From Paracoccus sp. DMF-8 (GTDB lineage Bacteria > Pseudomonadota > Alphaproteobacteria > Rhodobacterales > Rhodobacteraceae), in the NCBI RefSeq assembly GCF_029309835.1, contig NZ_JARJHL010000010.1, positions 1 to 64,000 on the forward strand: a stretch of DNA of 64,000 nt, read 5' to 3'. Shown here piece after piece: positions 27,911 to 38,481 of this stretch (position 1 is the stretch's first letter; every line of letters starts with the position of its first letter). The notes under the pieces are model-generated. The model searched no databases. It saw only the letters and a list, made by a program, of their open reading frames with translations, and had not been told where the DNA came from. A program made the position numbers and the translations under genes.

Positions 27911-30378
27911 TTAGCGCAGGCATGTATTGCGCGCCACCGTTCCGCGACCATCTTTCTCAGAACCGAAGCCGCTGAGCCGATGCCCAGATCCAGCGATGTT
28001 TCCGGTTTCAGATCCCCCGACGATGAAAAGCGGCGTTTGACCGACATGTCCACCGTCAGGCATTCATTGCGATATTCCAGACCGACCAGCTCCTTTTGCG
28101 CCCGGTCGGCCGAAAAATCATAGCGCAGTTCGGCCGCGCCCCACCAGTTGTTGGCAATCTGCCAATCGGCATTGGCGGTCAGTTCCGACACATCGTCGTC
28201 GCGGTTTTCCAGCGCGTCCGAATCCATCCACAGATAGCCCGCCGACAGTTGCAGGTCCGGCCGCAGCCAGCCAAGCCGGAAATCGTTGCGGCTGATATGC
28301 AGGGAATCGTCGAACAGCGCGCGGTTGGCGATGGCCAGCCCGTCGGGATGCGAGCATTGCGCCGACACCAGCCAGTCAGAGCGGCGCCCGCCAAGCGGTG
28401 ACGACCCCATGAAGGCCGGGTCGACGCGGCTGCGCAGCACCCGTCCCGCCGTCAGCGCGAGCGACCAGCCACTGGGGTCCAGCCGCGTCCAGGTCAGGCC
28501 CAGATTGGCGCGCAGACCGGATTCGCGCGCATCCCACCCCGGAAAGCGGTCCAGCGAAAAACAGGCTGCCTTCGTCGGATTCGGCCTGACTGGGCATGGC
28601 TTCGTTCGGCCGATCGTCCGACCAGTCATGTTTCGGCGACCAGACGATCGGCAGCACGGGTTCCAGAATAATGCGGTCACCGCCCTCGCCAGCACGGATC
28701 AGCGGCCAGCGCAGTTCGGCGGCCAGCACCGGGTCGATGCGGGTGAACCAGTCGTCGAAACTGCTGCCCTGCCGGATGTGGTAGACATCGGCATCGGCGC
28801 GGGCCTGCAGGGCACCGACAAAGCCATGGGGCAGGATCTCGCTGCGCTGCCAGTCGACCGACAGCGAGCCGCGGATCGCGTCGCGCCCCAGCACATCGAC
28901 GCTGGAGGGCCGCTTCGTGGCCATGCAGTCGACCAGCTCCAGCCCCGCCTCGCCGCCGATCAGGGACGGGCGCCAGCGGCGGTGCCACATGACATCGGCG
29001 ACGCGGCTTGGCGCGGTCGCGTTGTCTTCGTCGTCGCGCAGCGATTCGTAGCGCCCGACGCGGGCAAAGAAAAAGCGGTCGCGGCGGACGCGGTCGACCA
29101 TCACGCCGCTCCACAGCCGGTCGGCGTCGGTGATGTCGTAATCCAGCAGATACTGGCGGTCGCTGGCGCTTTGCACCTGCATGGTCAGGCGATAGCGACG
29201 CGGCAGTTCGAACCGGGCCGCGCCGAACAGATAGCCGCGCGTGTCACCCGGTTCGATATCGTCGCGCGACAGCGCCCCGCTCCATTCCATGACGCCGTTT
29301 TCAAAGGCCTGACGATAGCGCAGTTCGACCGTGCGGGTCCGGCTGGTCGAGACATAGGGCGTCACCGTCAGGTCGGAATGGTCGCCAAGCGTGATGAAAT
29401 ATGGCAGCTTGATCCCGAACCCGAGCCGCGATGTCGTGCGGAAGGTCGGGCGCAGAAAGCCGGTCATGCGGTCGACGGTCGGGTCCGGGGCGGTCATCGC
29501 AGGCAGCGCGCCGACCGGAATGCCAAAGGCGCGGAACTTCGGATTGTCGAAATGCAGTTGCGCTTTACCGCGTCATGGGTGACCCGCTTGGCGCGGATTT
29601 CCCACAGCGGCGTCGGGTCGCTGGCGCAGATATGGCAGCTTGAGGCGACGACCTGATCCAGCACGGTAAAGCGGCCGCTTTCGGACCGCCGGGCCTCGGT
29701 CGCGGCCAGTTGCATCTCGCGGGCCAGAACCAGCCTTGTGCCGCGCAGGATGCCGTCCTGCATGTTCGGGTCCAGCTGGGCGGAATCGGCGATCAGGATG
29801 GTTTCATCCGAGGTGCCCGCCCGCGCGGGTTCGGTCATGTGGATCGGGCCGCGCAGCGTGACGCCGCCGGTCTGGCCGTCATAGCTGATTTCCGAGGCGA
29901 CAAGCCGGGTGCCCTGATACCAGATCACCACCCCGCCCGAGGCGGTCATGCTGCGTTCCCCGTCCAGCGTGATGCGGTCGGCCAGCAGGGTCGCCGCCGC
30001 GCCTTCGTCCGGGGTGGGGCGGCTGATCGTCACATCGCGGCGCACCACGCGCGGCAGGGTCGATGCGCTGGTGCCGTCGCCGACACGCTCGCCCACGTCC
30101 GAGGTTTCGGTCGGGGCCAGCGCCGGGCCGCCGGGGCGGGGCACCGGGGGCAGAGGCGCGGGAGACAGAGGCTGCCGACGATCGGCGCTGCGGCCACCGG
30201 TTCGGGCCAAGCCGCGCGACGGGCTGCGGATGCGGGCCGGAATCGGTGACCAGACTGTCCTGCGCCGCCAGCGGCAGGGGCGATCAGCGCCAGCGACAGC
30301 GCCGCAGCCTGAACCGCAACCCGCGCGGTCTTGCGCGCGCAGGCACCGCGAGAGCCGCCCTCGGGCTTTATGCGTCAT
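27911..30378 (-). CDS. lptD: LPS assembly outer-membrane protein LptD (at least five apparent frameshifts)
   Basis: Outer-membrane barrel that inserts LPS. The N-terminal jellyroll-like part (about 29560-30120) contains LLADRITLDGERSMTASGGV and EISYDGQTGGVTLRGPIHM; the barrel region starts near 29490 (FRTTSRLGFGIKLPYFITL). Frame jumps are near 29563 (one base lost at GCGCAACTGC), 28557-28561 (extra T in TTTTT), 27975 (one base lost at GGCTCAGCGG) and several in the signal peptide and linker (30150-30340). With the last jump corrected the protein ends FGSEKDGRGTVARNTCLR and stops at 27911. Breaks in an operon of intact genes suggest sequence errors. Confidence 0.82.
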
Positions 30379-30393
30379 GGACCGTCGCGCCAT

Positions 30394-31515
30394 TCAGCCA
30401 TCCTCCAGTTGCAAAAGTGCCCCGATCGCGAACAGCACCGCGACCAGCGGCGGCGCCCATCCGGCAAGCGAGGGGGGAATATCGCCATTATCCCCCAGCA
30501 CCTGCGCCATATTGCGCAAGAAGAACAGCACGATCCCGCAGGCGAAGGCCGACAGCACCAGAACCCCCATCTGCCGCCCGCGCATGTGACGCATGGTGAA
30601 CACCGCCGCGATCACCACCATCGCGGCCATCAGCAGGGGGCGGGCCAGTTCCATCTGGAACCAGACCCTGTGGCGCTGCGCCGAAAAACCGGCACGCTCC
30701 AGCCCGTCGATATAGCCCGGCAACTGCCAGAAGGGCACCGCGTCAGGCCGGCCGAAGCCGTCGCGGATGCGTTCGGCGGTCAGTTCGGTCGGCACCTCGA
30801 ATGTGGCGACGGATTGCGCCTGCGTTTCGGGGTTTTCGGTGTCCAGCGGCCACAGCTTCACGTCGTCCAGATGCCATTTGCCATCGCTCAGCCGGGCCAC
30901 GCGCGCGTCGGCGCGGCCGGTGACGCCGGATTCCGGGGTGGACAGCATGAAGGTCGCGTCATACAGCGTCGTCGCATCCGGGCTGGCGCGATTGGCGCGG
31001 ATCACCACCTGCCCGGTCACATCCTTGCCCTGCGGGTCGGTATAGCGCAGGCCCTGACGCAGCCAGACCTCGGAATCGCCAAGGCCGATGGTGTCGCCGC
31101 CATGCGCCTCGATCCGGGCGACCATGTCGTCGTATTTCTTGGTCGTGGCGGCGACCAGCGGGTTCAGGATCGCGACCGACAGGATGCCGAAGATCACCGC
31201 CGCAATCGCCGGAGAGGTCACGATCCGCATCCCCGACCGCCCCGAGGCGCGGATCGCGATCAGTTCCGACGACCGCGACAGCGACAAAAACAGCGCGATT
31301 CCGGCCAGAACCGTCAGCAGGGGCAGGATCGAATAGAAACTGGCGGTGATGTTCAGCGCGGCCAGCCCCGCCGCGCCGGTCAGCCCGACCCCGTCATCGG
31401 CAAAGCGGCGGATCTGTTCGACCATCTCGATCAGAAACAGGATCGCGACGAAGATCAGCGAGATGATGATGAAATAGCGCGCGAAACGGCGCGCGACATA
31501 GGCCGACAGGATCAT
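30394..31515 (-). CDS. lptG: LPS export ABC transporter permease LptG
   Basis: 373 residues, inner-membrane permease of the LptB2FGC LPS extractor. Three N-terminal helices (for example SLIFVAILFLIEMVEQIRRF), a long periplasmic beta-jellyroll (about 110-270) and three C-terminal helices (PLLMAAMVVIAAVFTMRHMR). The start ATG overlaps the lptF stop (ATGA at 31515-31512). lptD follows 15 nt downstream. Confidence 0.93.
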   Translation of the reverse strand: MILSAYVARRFARYFIIISLIFVAILFLIEMVEQIRRFADDGVGLTGAAGLAALNITASFYSILPLLTVLAGIALFLSLSRSSELIAIRASGRSGMRIVTSPAIAAVIFGILSVAILNPLVAATTKKYDDMVARIEAHGGDTIGLGDSEVWLRQGLRYTDPQGKDVTGQVVIRANRASPDATTLYDATFMLSTPESGVTGRADARVARLSDGKWHLDDVKLWPLDTENPETQAQSVATFEVPTELTAERIRDGFGRPDAVPFWQLPGYIDGLERAGFSAQRHRVWFQMELARPLLMAAMVVIAAVFTMRHMRGRQMGVLVLSAFACGIVLFFLRNMAQVLGDNGDIPPSLAGWAPPLVAVLFAIGALLQLEDG

Positions 31516-32639
31516 GTCTCACCCCCCTTGTCGCGCAGCCTGCGCGGGCGCGCGGCCAGCCACAGCGCCGCGACGCAGATCAGCCCGCCTATGGCAGAGG
31601 GCAGATAGGTCAGCGGCCAGCGCGCGGAATCGCGGGCGACCTGATTGGTCGCGGCGGTATCCAGAAACTGCACCAGAATCAGCGCCAGCACCGCCCAGAT
31701 CACCTGCCGCCAGACCCCGAAACGGCTGTAGCCGCCAAGCATCAGCATGACAAAGCCCAGCATCGCCGCGACCGGCGACAGCAGGGGCTTGGCCAGACGC
31801 TCGAACGCCTCGGCCCGGGCCTTGTCACGGGTGGCGCCGGTCGCGTCCAGCAGCGCCTGATCGGGGTCCAGCAGTTCGGTGGTCGAATAGGCGCGCAGGT
31901 CGCGGCGGCGGGCCTTGCCGGGGCCGATGGCCGCGCCGATGTCGAATGACATGTCTGAAAACCGCAGCAGCGACAGGCGCTGTTCGCCGTTCCGGCGTTC
32001 CAGCGTCTGCATCGAGCCTTGCATCATCACCAGAATCGGCCCGGAATCCGAGCGGACCAGCAGCGCCTCATTCGCGGAATAGGTCATCTGCTTGTCGGGA
32101 TCGCGGCTGTCCTCGACGAACAGGTCGCGCATCCGGCCATCGGCGGCGATTTCGCGGATATACAGGGTCAGCCCGTCGGTCGGAAACTGAAAACTGCCGG
32201 GGCGCAGGAATTGCGCGGTGATGTTTTCGGCCAGTTCCGCCTGCCGGTCGGCCATGCGCGCCTGCGCCGAAGGGACCAGCCCATGCACCAGCGCCGCCGA
32301 CATCATCGCGATGATCAGCCCAAAGACCAGCACGGGCCGCGCCAGCCGCCAGGGCGACATGCCCGCCGCCTGCATCGCCACCAGTTCCGATTCGCCCGCC
32401 AGCCGGTTCGTGCCATAGGCCGAGGCCGCAAAGGCCGCGATGGGCAGGACGATGGAAATGACCAGGGGCAGCGTCAGCGCGGTGAATTCCAGCACCACCA
32501 GCGCGGTCTGGCCGTCGGAAATCAGTTGTTCGAACAGCGAAACCGCCCGGTTGATCCAACAGATCGACACCAGGACCAGCGCAAAGAACCCGAACAGGGT
32601 CAGAAGCTGCGACAGGATATATCGGTCGATGCGTGGCAT
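31512..32639 (-). CDS. lptF: LPS export ABC transporter permease LptF
   Basis: 375 residues with the same layout as LptG: N-terminal helices (LTLFGFFALVLVSICWINRA, LPLVISIVLPIAAFAASAYG), a periplasmic domain and C-terminal helices (LLSPVAAMLGFVMLMLGGYS). AGGA lies 5 nt before the ATG. First gene of the LPS-export operon, divergent from pepA with about 145 nt between the starts. Confidence 0.93.
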   Translation of the reverse strand: MPRIDRYILSQLLTLFGFFALVLVSICWINRAVSLFEQLISDGQTALVVLEFTALTLPLVISIVLPIAAFAASAYGTNRLAGESELVAMQAAGMSPWRLARPVLVFGLIIAMMSAALVHGLVPSAQARMADRQAELAENITAQFLRPGSFQFPTDGLTLYIREIAADGRMRDLFVEDSRDPDKQMTYSANEALLVRSDSGPILVMMQGSMQTLERRNGEQRLSLLRFSDMSFDIGAAIGPGKARRRDLRAYSTTELLDPDQALLDATGATRDKARAEAFERLAKPLLSPVAAMLGFVMLMLGGYSRFGVWRQVIWAVLALILVQFLDTAATNQVARDSARWPLTYLPSAIGGLICVAALWLAARPRRLRDKGGET

Positions 32640-32784
32640 ATGGTCCTGCGGGGAACGGATGGGTCTGCATTAACCGCTCGCCGCGCTTTGGGAAAGCCCC
32701 GGCACTGGTCAAGCGCGCGTCGCGGGGCTAGGGTCCCGGCCAGACCGATTTCATGCCGGATGATATCCAGGGAGAAGCTGCACC

Positions 32785-34362
32785 ATGGCGAGACCTGCCG
32801 AAATTTCCTCAGTCGCGACCGATGTGACCGATCTTGCAACACGCGGCGGGCGGATCGCCATGCTGATCAATGAAAACGCGCGCCCCTTGCCCGGACTGCC
32901 GCGCGCGGCGCGCGAGGCGGTTCTTCGCGCATTGGAATCGGATGCCTGGAAAAAGGTGAAACCGGGCGGCGCGCTGGAGCTGTCATTTCCGGCGGGGATG
33001 GCGGCGGATGCGCTGCAACTGGTCGCGCTGCCGCGCCGCGCCTCGGTCGATGAGGCGCGCGAGGCGGGGGCCGCGATCGGCGCCAAGCTGGGCAAGACGG
33101 ATGTGACGGTTCTGTCCTATCGCCATGTCCGTCTGGCCGATGTGGCGCTTGGCCTTGCGCTGCGCGCCTATGATTTCGACGTCTACAAAAGCCGGGGCGA
33201 AGGCGACGGCGAAGGTGAAGGGGCCGGGGACGCCGAAGCCGCGTCCGAGCCCGCGAAAACGTCGGGCAAGTCGCGCGGCAAGTCCAGGTCGGCGGCTGCC
33301 GCCGCAGATGAAAGCACGGGCGAACCCCCGCGCGGTCGCGTGACCTTCACGTCCGACGACCCCGAGGCGCTGGCCCGTGCCGCGGCCCTCGGCGCCGCCG
33401 TCGCCGAAGGCGTGTTTTTCACCCGCGACCTGATCAGCGAACCGGCGAACGTCCTGACCACCAGCGACTTCGCCGACCGCCTGCTGGCGATGCGCGAACT
33501 GGGTCTTGAGGTCGAGGTCTTGGACGAAGACGAACTGGCCAAGCTGGGCATGCGCGCGCTGCTGGCCGTGGGGCAGGGGTCGGAAAGCCCCTCCAAGGTC
33601 GTCGTGATGCGCTGGAACGGTGGCGAAGGCGACGAGGCCCCGCTGGCGCTGGTCGGCAAGGGCGTCGTCTTTGACACCGGCGGCATTTCCATCAAGCCCG
33701 GCGCCGGGATGGAGGAGATGACCATGGACATGGGCGGCGCGGGCGTCGTCGCGGGCGTCATGCGCACGCTGGCACTGCGCCGGGCCAAGGCCAATGTCGT
33801 GGGTCTGGTCGGTCTGGTCGAAAACATGCCCGATGGCCGCGCCTATCGCCCCGGCGATATCGTGAAATCCATGAAGGGCGACACCATCGAAATCATCAAC
33901 ACCGATGCCGAGGGCCGTCTGGTTCTGGCCGATGTGCTTTGGTATGCGCAGGAACGCTTTGCCCTCAAGGCGGTGATCGACCTCGCAACGCTGACCGGGG
34001 CGATCATCATCGCGCTTGGTCATGACCATGCCGGGATCTTTGCCAATGACGACGCGCTCGCCGACAGCCTGCTGAAAGCCGCCAAGGCCGAAGGCGAGGG
34101 CGCATGGCGCCTGCCGCTCGGCCCGTCCTACGACGGCCTGATCGAGTCGCGGCTGGCGGATATGAAGAACACCGGCGGGCGTTCGGCAGGCTCGATCACG
34201 GCGGCGCAGTTCCTGCAACGCTTTGTCCGCAAGGGGCAGCCCTGGGTCCATATCGACATCGCGGGCGTCGCCATGCCGCCCTCGGCCACCAAACTCGCGC
34301 CGAAAGGGGCGACGGGCTGGGGCGTGATGACGCTGGATCGGCTGGTGCGCGACCATGAATGA
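32785..34362 (+). CDS. pepA: Leucyl aminopeptidase (M17)
   Basis: 525 residues. Two-metal aminopeptidase. The catalytic domain carries VGKGVVFDTGGISIKPG and NTDAEGRL (372-379), the M17 signature. Other metal or catalytic residues lie in MDMGGAG. A hydrophilic insertion at about residues 135-185 (RGEGDGEGEGAGDAE, then KSRGKSRSAAAAADE) separates the N-terminal domain from the catalytic one and is unusual. It overlaps holC by ATGA (34359-34362), an arrangement that recurs widely in proteobacteria. Confidence 0.94.
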   Translation: MARPAEISSVATDVTDLATRGGRIAMLINENARPLPGLPRAAREAVLRALESDAWKKVKPGGALELSFPAGMAADALQLVALPRRASVDEAREAGAAIGAKLGKTDVTVLSYRHVRLADVALGLALRAYDFDVYKSRGEGDGEGEGAGDAEAASEPAKTSGKSRGKSRSAAAAADESTGEPPRGRVTFTSDDPEALARAAALGAAVAEGVFFTRDLISEPANVLTTSDFADRLLAMRELGLEVEVLDEDELAKLGMRALLAVGQGSESPSKVVVMRWNGGEGDEAPLALVGKGVVFDTGGISIKPGAGMEEMTMDMGGAGVVAGVMRTLALRRAKANVVGLVGLVENMPDGRAYRPGDIVKSMKGDTIEIINTDAEGRLVLADVLWYAQERFALKAVIDLATLTGAIIIALGHDHAGIFANDDALADSLLKAAKAEGEGAWRLPLGPSYDGLIESRLADMKNTGGRSAGSITAAQFLQRFVRKGQPWVHIDIAGVAMPPSATKLAPKGATGWGVMTLDRLVRDHE

Positions 34363-34830
34363 GCGACCGAGCCTTGGGCGCCGCGCTGTTCTATCACCTG
34401 ACCCGCTCGGCGCCCGAAACGCTTTTGCCGGTGCTGATCGGCAAAAGCCTGGCGGCGAACTGGCGGTGGAATTGCGCGGCATATCCGCCGCAAGCCAGCA
34501 GGCGCTGGATGCAAGGCTGTGCAGGGCGACGGTTTCCTGCCGCATGGGCTGGCAGGCGGGCCGCATGATGCACGCCAGCCGGTGCTGCTGACCGTGGCAG
34601 GGGGCGAGGTGCCCGCGACAAATCGCCCGGATTGCCTGATCTCGGTGCAGGGCGCGGCCGTCACGCCCGACGAATGCCAGCCGCTGGAACGCACCCTGAT
34701 CCTGTTCGACGGCAACGACTCCGCCGCGCTGGACCATGCGCGCGGCCAGTGGCGGGCTGCTGACGAAACAGCGCGTGGCCGCGGAATACTGGAGCGAGGC
34801 CTCGGGCAAATCGGGAACGGCAGGCAATAG
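34359..34830 (+). CDS. holC: DNA polymerase III chi subunit (three or more apparent frameshifts)
   Basis: Clamp-loader accessory protein that contacts SSB. The start is an ATG overlapping the pepA stop: MSDRALGAALFYHLTRSAPE. The conserved chi sequence continues only if frames are joined: LRGISAASQQALDARL, then GDGFLPHGLAGGPHDARQPV with LLTVAGGEVPATNRP, and LERTLILFDGNDSAALDHAR. Jumps lie near 34450, near 34520 (one G lost at GCTGTGCAGGG) and near 34755 (WRA to LTKQRVAAEYW). The exact end is uncertain. Confidence 0.8.
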
Positions 34831-34833
34831 CTT

Positions 34834-35420
34834 TTAGCGTTCCAGCACCAGCAGCCTGCCCTGCATGCTGACGCGGGCATAGCGGCTCAGGTAGTTCATC
34901 CCCAGCAGGGACTGGTCCAGATCGCCGTCGATCACCACCGCCATGATGCGTTCGTCATGGATTTCGCCGATGCCGAAACTGTCGATCAGAACCGGCGCGG
35001 TGCGCACCACGCCATTCGCCGTGCGGGCCTCGCCCGGTAAAGGCCAGCTCCGTTCGTGTCGATGCCGATCTCGCCCGGCATCCCTGCGGGTCAGCGCGAT
35101 CGAGGTCGCGCCGGTATCGACGACAAAGCGCACCGCGCCGGACCGTTCAGTTCTCGGCCCGCAGGTGGAAATGGCCGCTCGCTGCCCATCGGGATTTTCG
35201 ATCCTCGTCCCCCTTCCAGCACCTGCTGGCGCGGGGCGGCGGTGCCGGAAATCCTCCCACAGCCCGGCGACGGCGATGGCGCCCAGAAAGCATCAGCTCC
35301 CCATGCGGCGGCTTGCCGCACCGCCTTGCCGGGGCGGGCGCGGAATTCGACGAACAGAAAGCCGCCGATCGCCAGCAACAGCAATCCAAGGTAGAGCAGC
35401 CTCGGCCATTCTTCGGTCAT
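34834..35420 (-). pseudogene. Retropepsin-like aspartic protease, TIGR02281 type (several apparent frameshifts)
   Basis: N-terminal membrane helix (LLYLGLLLLAIGGFLFVEF) followed by a clan AA protease domain with the active-site triad RFVVDTGATSIALT, and a flap region with SLLGMNYLSRYARVSMQGR. About 195 residues if frames are joined. At least four jumps separate the start (MTEEWPR, ATG at 35420) from the protease domain, near 35300, 35240, 35190 and 35050. The protease motif is intact. The family is a membrane-anchored retropepsin of unknown role, common near holC in this group. Convergent with holC. Confidence 0.7.
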
Positions 35421-35644
35421 GCGGGTCCCCCTCGTCGGTCTGCGGGTTGGCGGTTCGGTTCGGGCCGTAGGCCGCCGGAATGGGGACAGCGGCACCCGAA
35501 CCCGGCTGCGCGCCGTCCCTGCGGGCGGCAATCACGCGTTTGGGGGTTTCGATACTCCGGCGCAACCACCCATATGCTAGTGCATCCAGGCCATCGCAAG
35601 GGCAGCCCCCGCCGTGACAGGTGGCCCCTTCAAGGAGGAAAGAC
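35421..35644. other. Intergenic region between the protease gene and tatA
   Basis: About 220 bp with no supported gene. It has scattered tRNA-like T-arm words (GGTTCGGGT on the minus strand), but the acceptor halves do not pair. It probably holds divergent promoters; none is clear. Confidence 0.4.
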
Positions 35645-35958
35645 ATGCGCACGCACCTTCACCCATGGCGCTACTGCTGATCGCAACTGCGGTGCTGGTG
35701 CTGTTCGGCCGAGGCAAGGTGTCGTCCCTGATGGGCGAGGTCGGCAAGGGCATCACCGCCTTCAAGAAAGGCGTCAAGGAGGGATCCGAAGAGGGCGATT
35801 CCAAGGTTGAAACCAAGGAACTGAACACCCCCGAGGATATCGAACAGGCCCGCGCCGAACTGGCCGCCGAACGTGCCAGACTGGACGCCGAACGCGCCCG
35901 CGTCGCCACCGATTCCGCCCTGCGCGATGTGACGCCGCGCGACACGGACAAGATCTGA
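35645..35958 (+). CDS. tatA: Sec-independent protein translocase subunit TatA (apparent frameshift near the start)
   Basis: Small pore-forming Tat subunit. The transmembrane helix MALLLIATAVLVLFGRGKVS, amphipathic helix SLMGEVGKGITAFKKGVKEG and acidic/basic tail are typical. A good GGAGGA signal at 35634-35639 sits before an ATG at 35645, but that ATG is out of frame with the helix. One base lost between 35650 and 35664 (CTTCACC, perhaps CTTTCACC) would join them. Otherwise translation must start at 35665 with a shortened N-terminus. tatB follows. Confidence 0.88.
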
Positions 35959-35977
35959 CACCTGACCGGGGACAGCC

Positions 35978-36496
35978 ATGTTTGACATCGGCTGGAGCGA
36001 GCTTCTGCTGATCGGGGTCGTCGCGTTGATCGTGATCGGCCCCGAGGATCTGCCGAAACTGTTCCGAACGCTTGGCCGCATCAGCGGCCGCGCCAGATCC
36101 ATGGCGCGCGAATTTTCCAATGCGATGGATGATGCCGCGCGATCCTCGGGTCCGGATGAGGCATCAAAGACCTTGAAGGATGTCGGCAACCTGACCTCCA
36201 AGCGTTCGCTTGGGCTGGATGCGCTGGACCGGGCCGCGGATCGTTTCGAAAAATGGGATCCGCTGAACCCGCAGGACAAAAAAACTGCGACGGGGCTGCA
36301 ACGCGATCCCGATGCGCCCGCGCCCGTTCCTGCGAAGCCGGTTGTGGCGGATGTGCCCGCGCCGTTTCCCGCAGCCGCCCCCGCAGATGTGACGCCGCCC
36401 GCCGCCGAAGTGACGACCCCGCGCCGCCTGCATGCCCTGCGCCGCAGCGACAGCGACCCCGCGCGCGACAGCGCAAAAGACAGGAAAGGCGACTGA
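35978..36496 (+). CDS. tatB: Sec-independent protein translocase subunit TatB
   Basis: 172 residues. Starts [20 protein letters not shown] followed by [14 protein letters not shown], the TatB hallmark. The C-terminal half is Pro/Ala-rich and disordered. It forms the substrate-receptor complex with TatC. tatC begins 1 nt after the stop. Confidence 0.95.
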   Translation: MFDIGWSELLLIGVVALIVIGPEDLPKLFRTLGRISGRARSMAREFSNAMDDAARSSGPDEASKTLKDVGNLTSKRSLGLDALDRAADRFEKWDPLNPQDKKTATGLQRDPDAPAPVPAKPVVADVPAPFPAAAPADVTPPAAEVTTPRRLHALRRSDSDPARDSAKDRKGD

Positions 36497-36497
36497 G

Positions 36498-37375
36498 TTG
36501 GCGACGAAACCCACCTCGCGCCCGGATGATATCGACGAAAGCTCTGCGCCGCTGATCGAACATCTGGCGGAATTGCGCACGCGGCTGATCTGGTCGGTGC
36601 TGGCCTTCGTCATCGCGATGATTGCCTGTTATTTCGTCTGGAACCCGATCTTTGATTTCCTGACCCGACCGATCTGCGGCGCGCTGGAAAAACGCGGGCA
36701 GGCCTGCGAACTGATCCTGCTGAAACTGCAGGAAGGCTTTTTCGTGGCGATGCGCATCGCCTTTTTCGGCGGCTTCATCCTCGCCTTTCCGATTGTCGGC
36801 TTTCAGCTTTGGCGGTTCATTGCGCCGGGGCTTTATCGCAGCGAAAAGAATGCCTTGCTGCCGTTTCTTATTGCATCGCCCGTGATGTTCCTGATCGGCG
36901 CGGGGTTTGCCTATTACGTCATCCTGCCCTGGGCCTTTGATTTCTTTCTGGCGTTTCAGCAGGGGCCGGTGATCGGCGGCGAAGGGGCCGCGACGGCGCC
37001 TGCCGCCCCGGAATCCGTCGCCGCCTATGGCGTCAAGGTCGAAGACCCCTGGGCGGGTATCGTCTTTCAGGGCTCGGTCGAGGAATATCTGCGGCTGACC
37101 ACGAAATTCATTCTGGCCTTTGGCCTGTCCTTCCAGTTGCCGGTCGCGCTGACGCTGATGGGCAAGGCGGGCTGGTCTCGTCCGAGGGGCTGACCAGCGT
37201 GCGCCGCTATGCCGTTGTCGCGATTCTGGTTCTGGCCGCCATGGTTACGCCGCCCGATGTCATCAGCCAGCTCGTGCTGTTTGCCGTGATTTACGGGCTT
37301 TATGAAATCTCGATCCAGTTGGTGAAACGGATCGAACGCAAGCGCGACCGCGAGGAACAGCAGGCCGATGTCTAA
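36498..37375 (+). CDS. tatC: Sec-independent protein translocase subunit TatC (one apparent frameshift)
   Basis: Twin-arginine signal receptor with six helices. It starts at TTG (36498) immediately after tatB, the only plausible start. Conserved stretch [19 protein letters not shown], then helices and a periplasmic loop with the [19 protein letters not shown] motif. One base is missing near 37172 (GCGGGCTGGTCTCG), after which the protein resumes as [20 protein letters not shown] and ends at 37375. Reconstructed length is about 292 residues. The next gene overlaps the stop. Confidence 0.93.
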
Positions 37376-38213
37376 GAAAACCCTGAACCGCATCGCCGAG
37401 GCGCTGGAGCGGATGGCGCCCGGACCCGCGCCCGAACCCAGCTTTGCCGAGGCGACCGCCTATGTCTGGCAGCCCGATCCTGACCGCCTGATTCCGGTCC
37501 CCGAGGTCAGCCGGGTCGAACTGGTCCAGTTGATTGGCATCGACCGCGCGCGCGACACGCTGCTGGCCAATACGCTGCAATTCGCGCGCGGTTATGCTGC
37601 GAACAACGCGCTGCTCTGGGGTCGCGCGGGATGGGGAAATCCTCGCTGGTCAAGGCCGCCCATGCCGAGGCGGTGCGTCAGGGCCTGCCGCTGGTTCTGG
37701 TCGAGATCGCGCGCGAAGATCTGGGATCGGTCGCACGACTGCTGGCGATTCTGGGCCGCGCCCGCGACCGGCGTTTCATCCTGTTTTCGGATGATCTGTC
37801 GTTCAGCCATGACGATACGCAATATAAATCGCTCAAGGCCGTGCTGGACGGTGGCATTGCCGGACGGCCCGAGAACGTGATTCTCTATGCGACATCGAAC
37901 CGGCGCCATCTGATGCCGCGCGACATGATCGACAACGGGCGCTCGACCGCGATCCATCCCGGCGAGGCGGTCGAGGAAAAGGTGTCGCTGTCGGATCGTT
38001 TCGGGCTGTGGCTGGGCTTCCACCCCTGTTCGCAGGACGAATATCTGGGCGGCTGATCCCAGGGCTATTGCGACGCCTCTGGGCTGGAGGTCGCGGCCGA
38101 GGAATTGCGCGCCGAGGCGATCGAATGGCAGGCCACCCGCGGGTCGCCGGTCGGGCCGCGTGGCATGGCAGTTCTTTACCGATCTGGCGGGCCGCAGGGG
38201 AGTCGCCGTCTGA
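37368..38213 (+). pseudogene. DUF815 family ATPase (two or three apparent frameshifts)
   Basis: AAA-type ATPase of the DUF815 family, about 281 residues. The start ATG overlaps the tatC stop. N-terminal part [20 protein letters not shown] to TLQFARGYAANNALLWG; Walker A is GMGKSS (second frame, around 37631); the core has RRFILFSDDLSFSHDDTQYK and VILYATSNRRHLMPRDMIDN. Jumps lie near 37619 (one base lost), near 38053-38060 (an in-frame TGA with the right residues on both sides) and near 38148. It stops at 38213. The tat-DUF815 order recurs in Rhodobacteraceae. Confidence 0.8.
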
Positions 38214-38481
38214 TCGGGCGGGGCTGCGCATTCTTGCCATGTGTTTGTCGTGAATATCCAATCTCGCCCTTGGGTGGAATTGCGGCTGTATCGCATCCTT
38301 TCTGATGATCTTGCGTATCTGCCTGATCGGCGGGCAGATGCCGCGTTGAAGATTTGCGACAAATGGGCAATGCCAAAACACATGCCCGAATATGCACGAT
38401 TTTGGGCAGTTGCCAGTTGCGTAGCCGGATATCGCAGATAGTCTGTTCTGGCGGAATAAAAAGACTGACAGGGAGCCCGCG
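38214..38481. other. AT-richer gap upstream of the polyamine ABC operon
   Basis: About 270 bp with no gene seen. It is noticeably more AT-rich, fits a regulatory region, and ends with GGGAG 7 nt before the TTG start of the ATPase gene. No clear promoter boxes could be fixed. Confidence 0.5.

Noticed and set aside
35440..35560. tRNA-like words near 35500 (T-arm-like GGTTCGGGT, and TGTCCCC on the minus strand).
   Set aside because: There is no matching 5' acceptor half, the T-loop lacks the conserved A58, and no anticodon arm folds.
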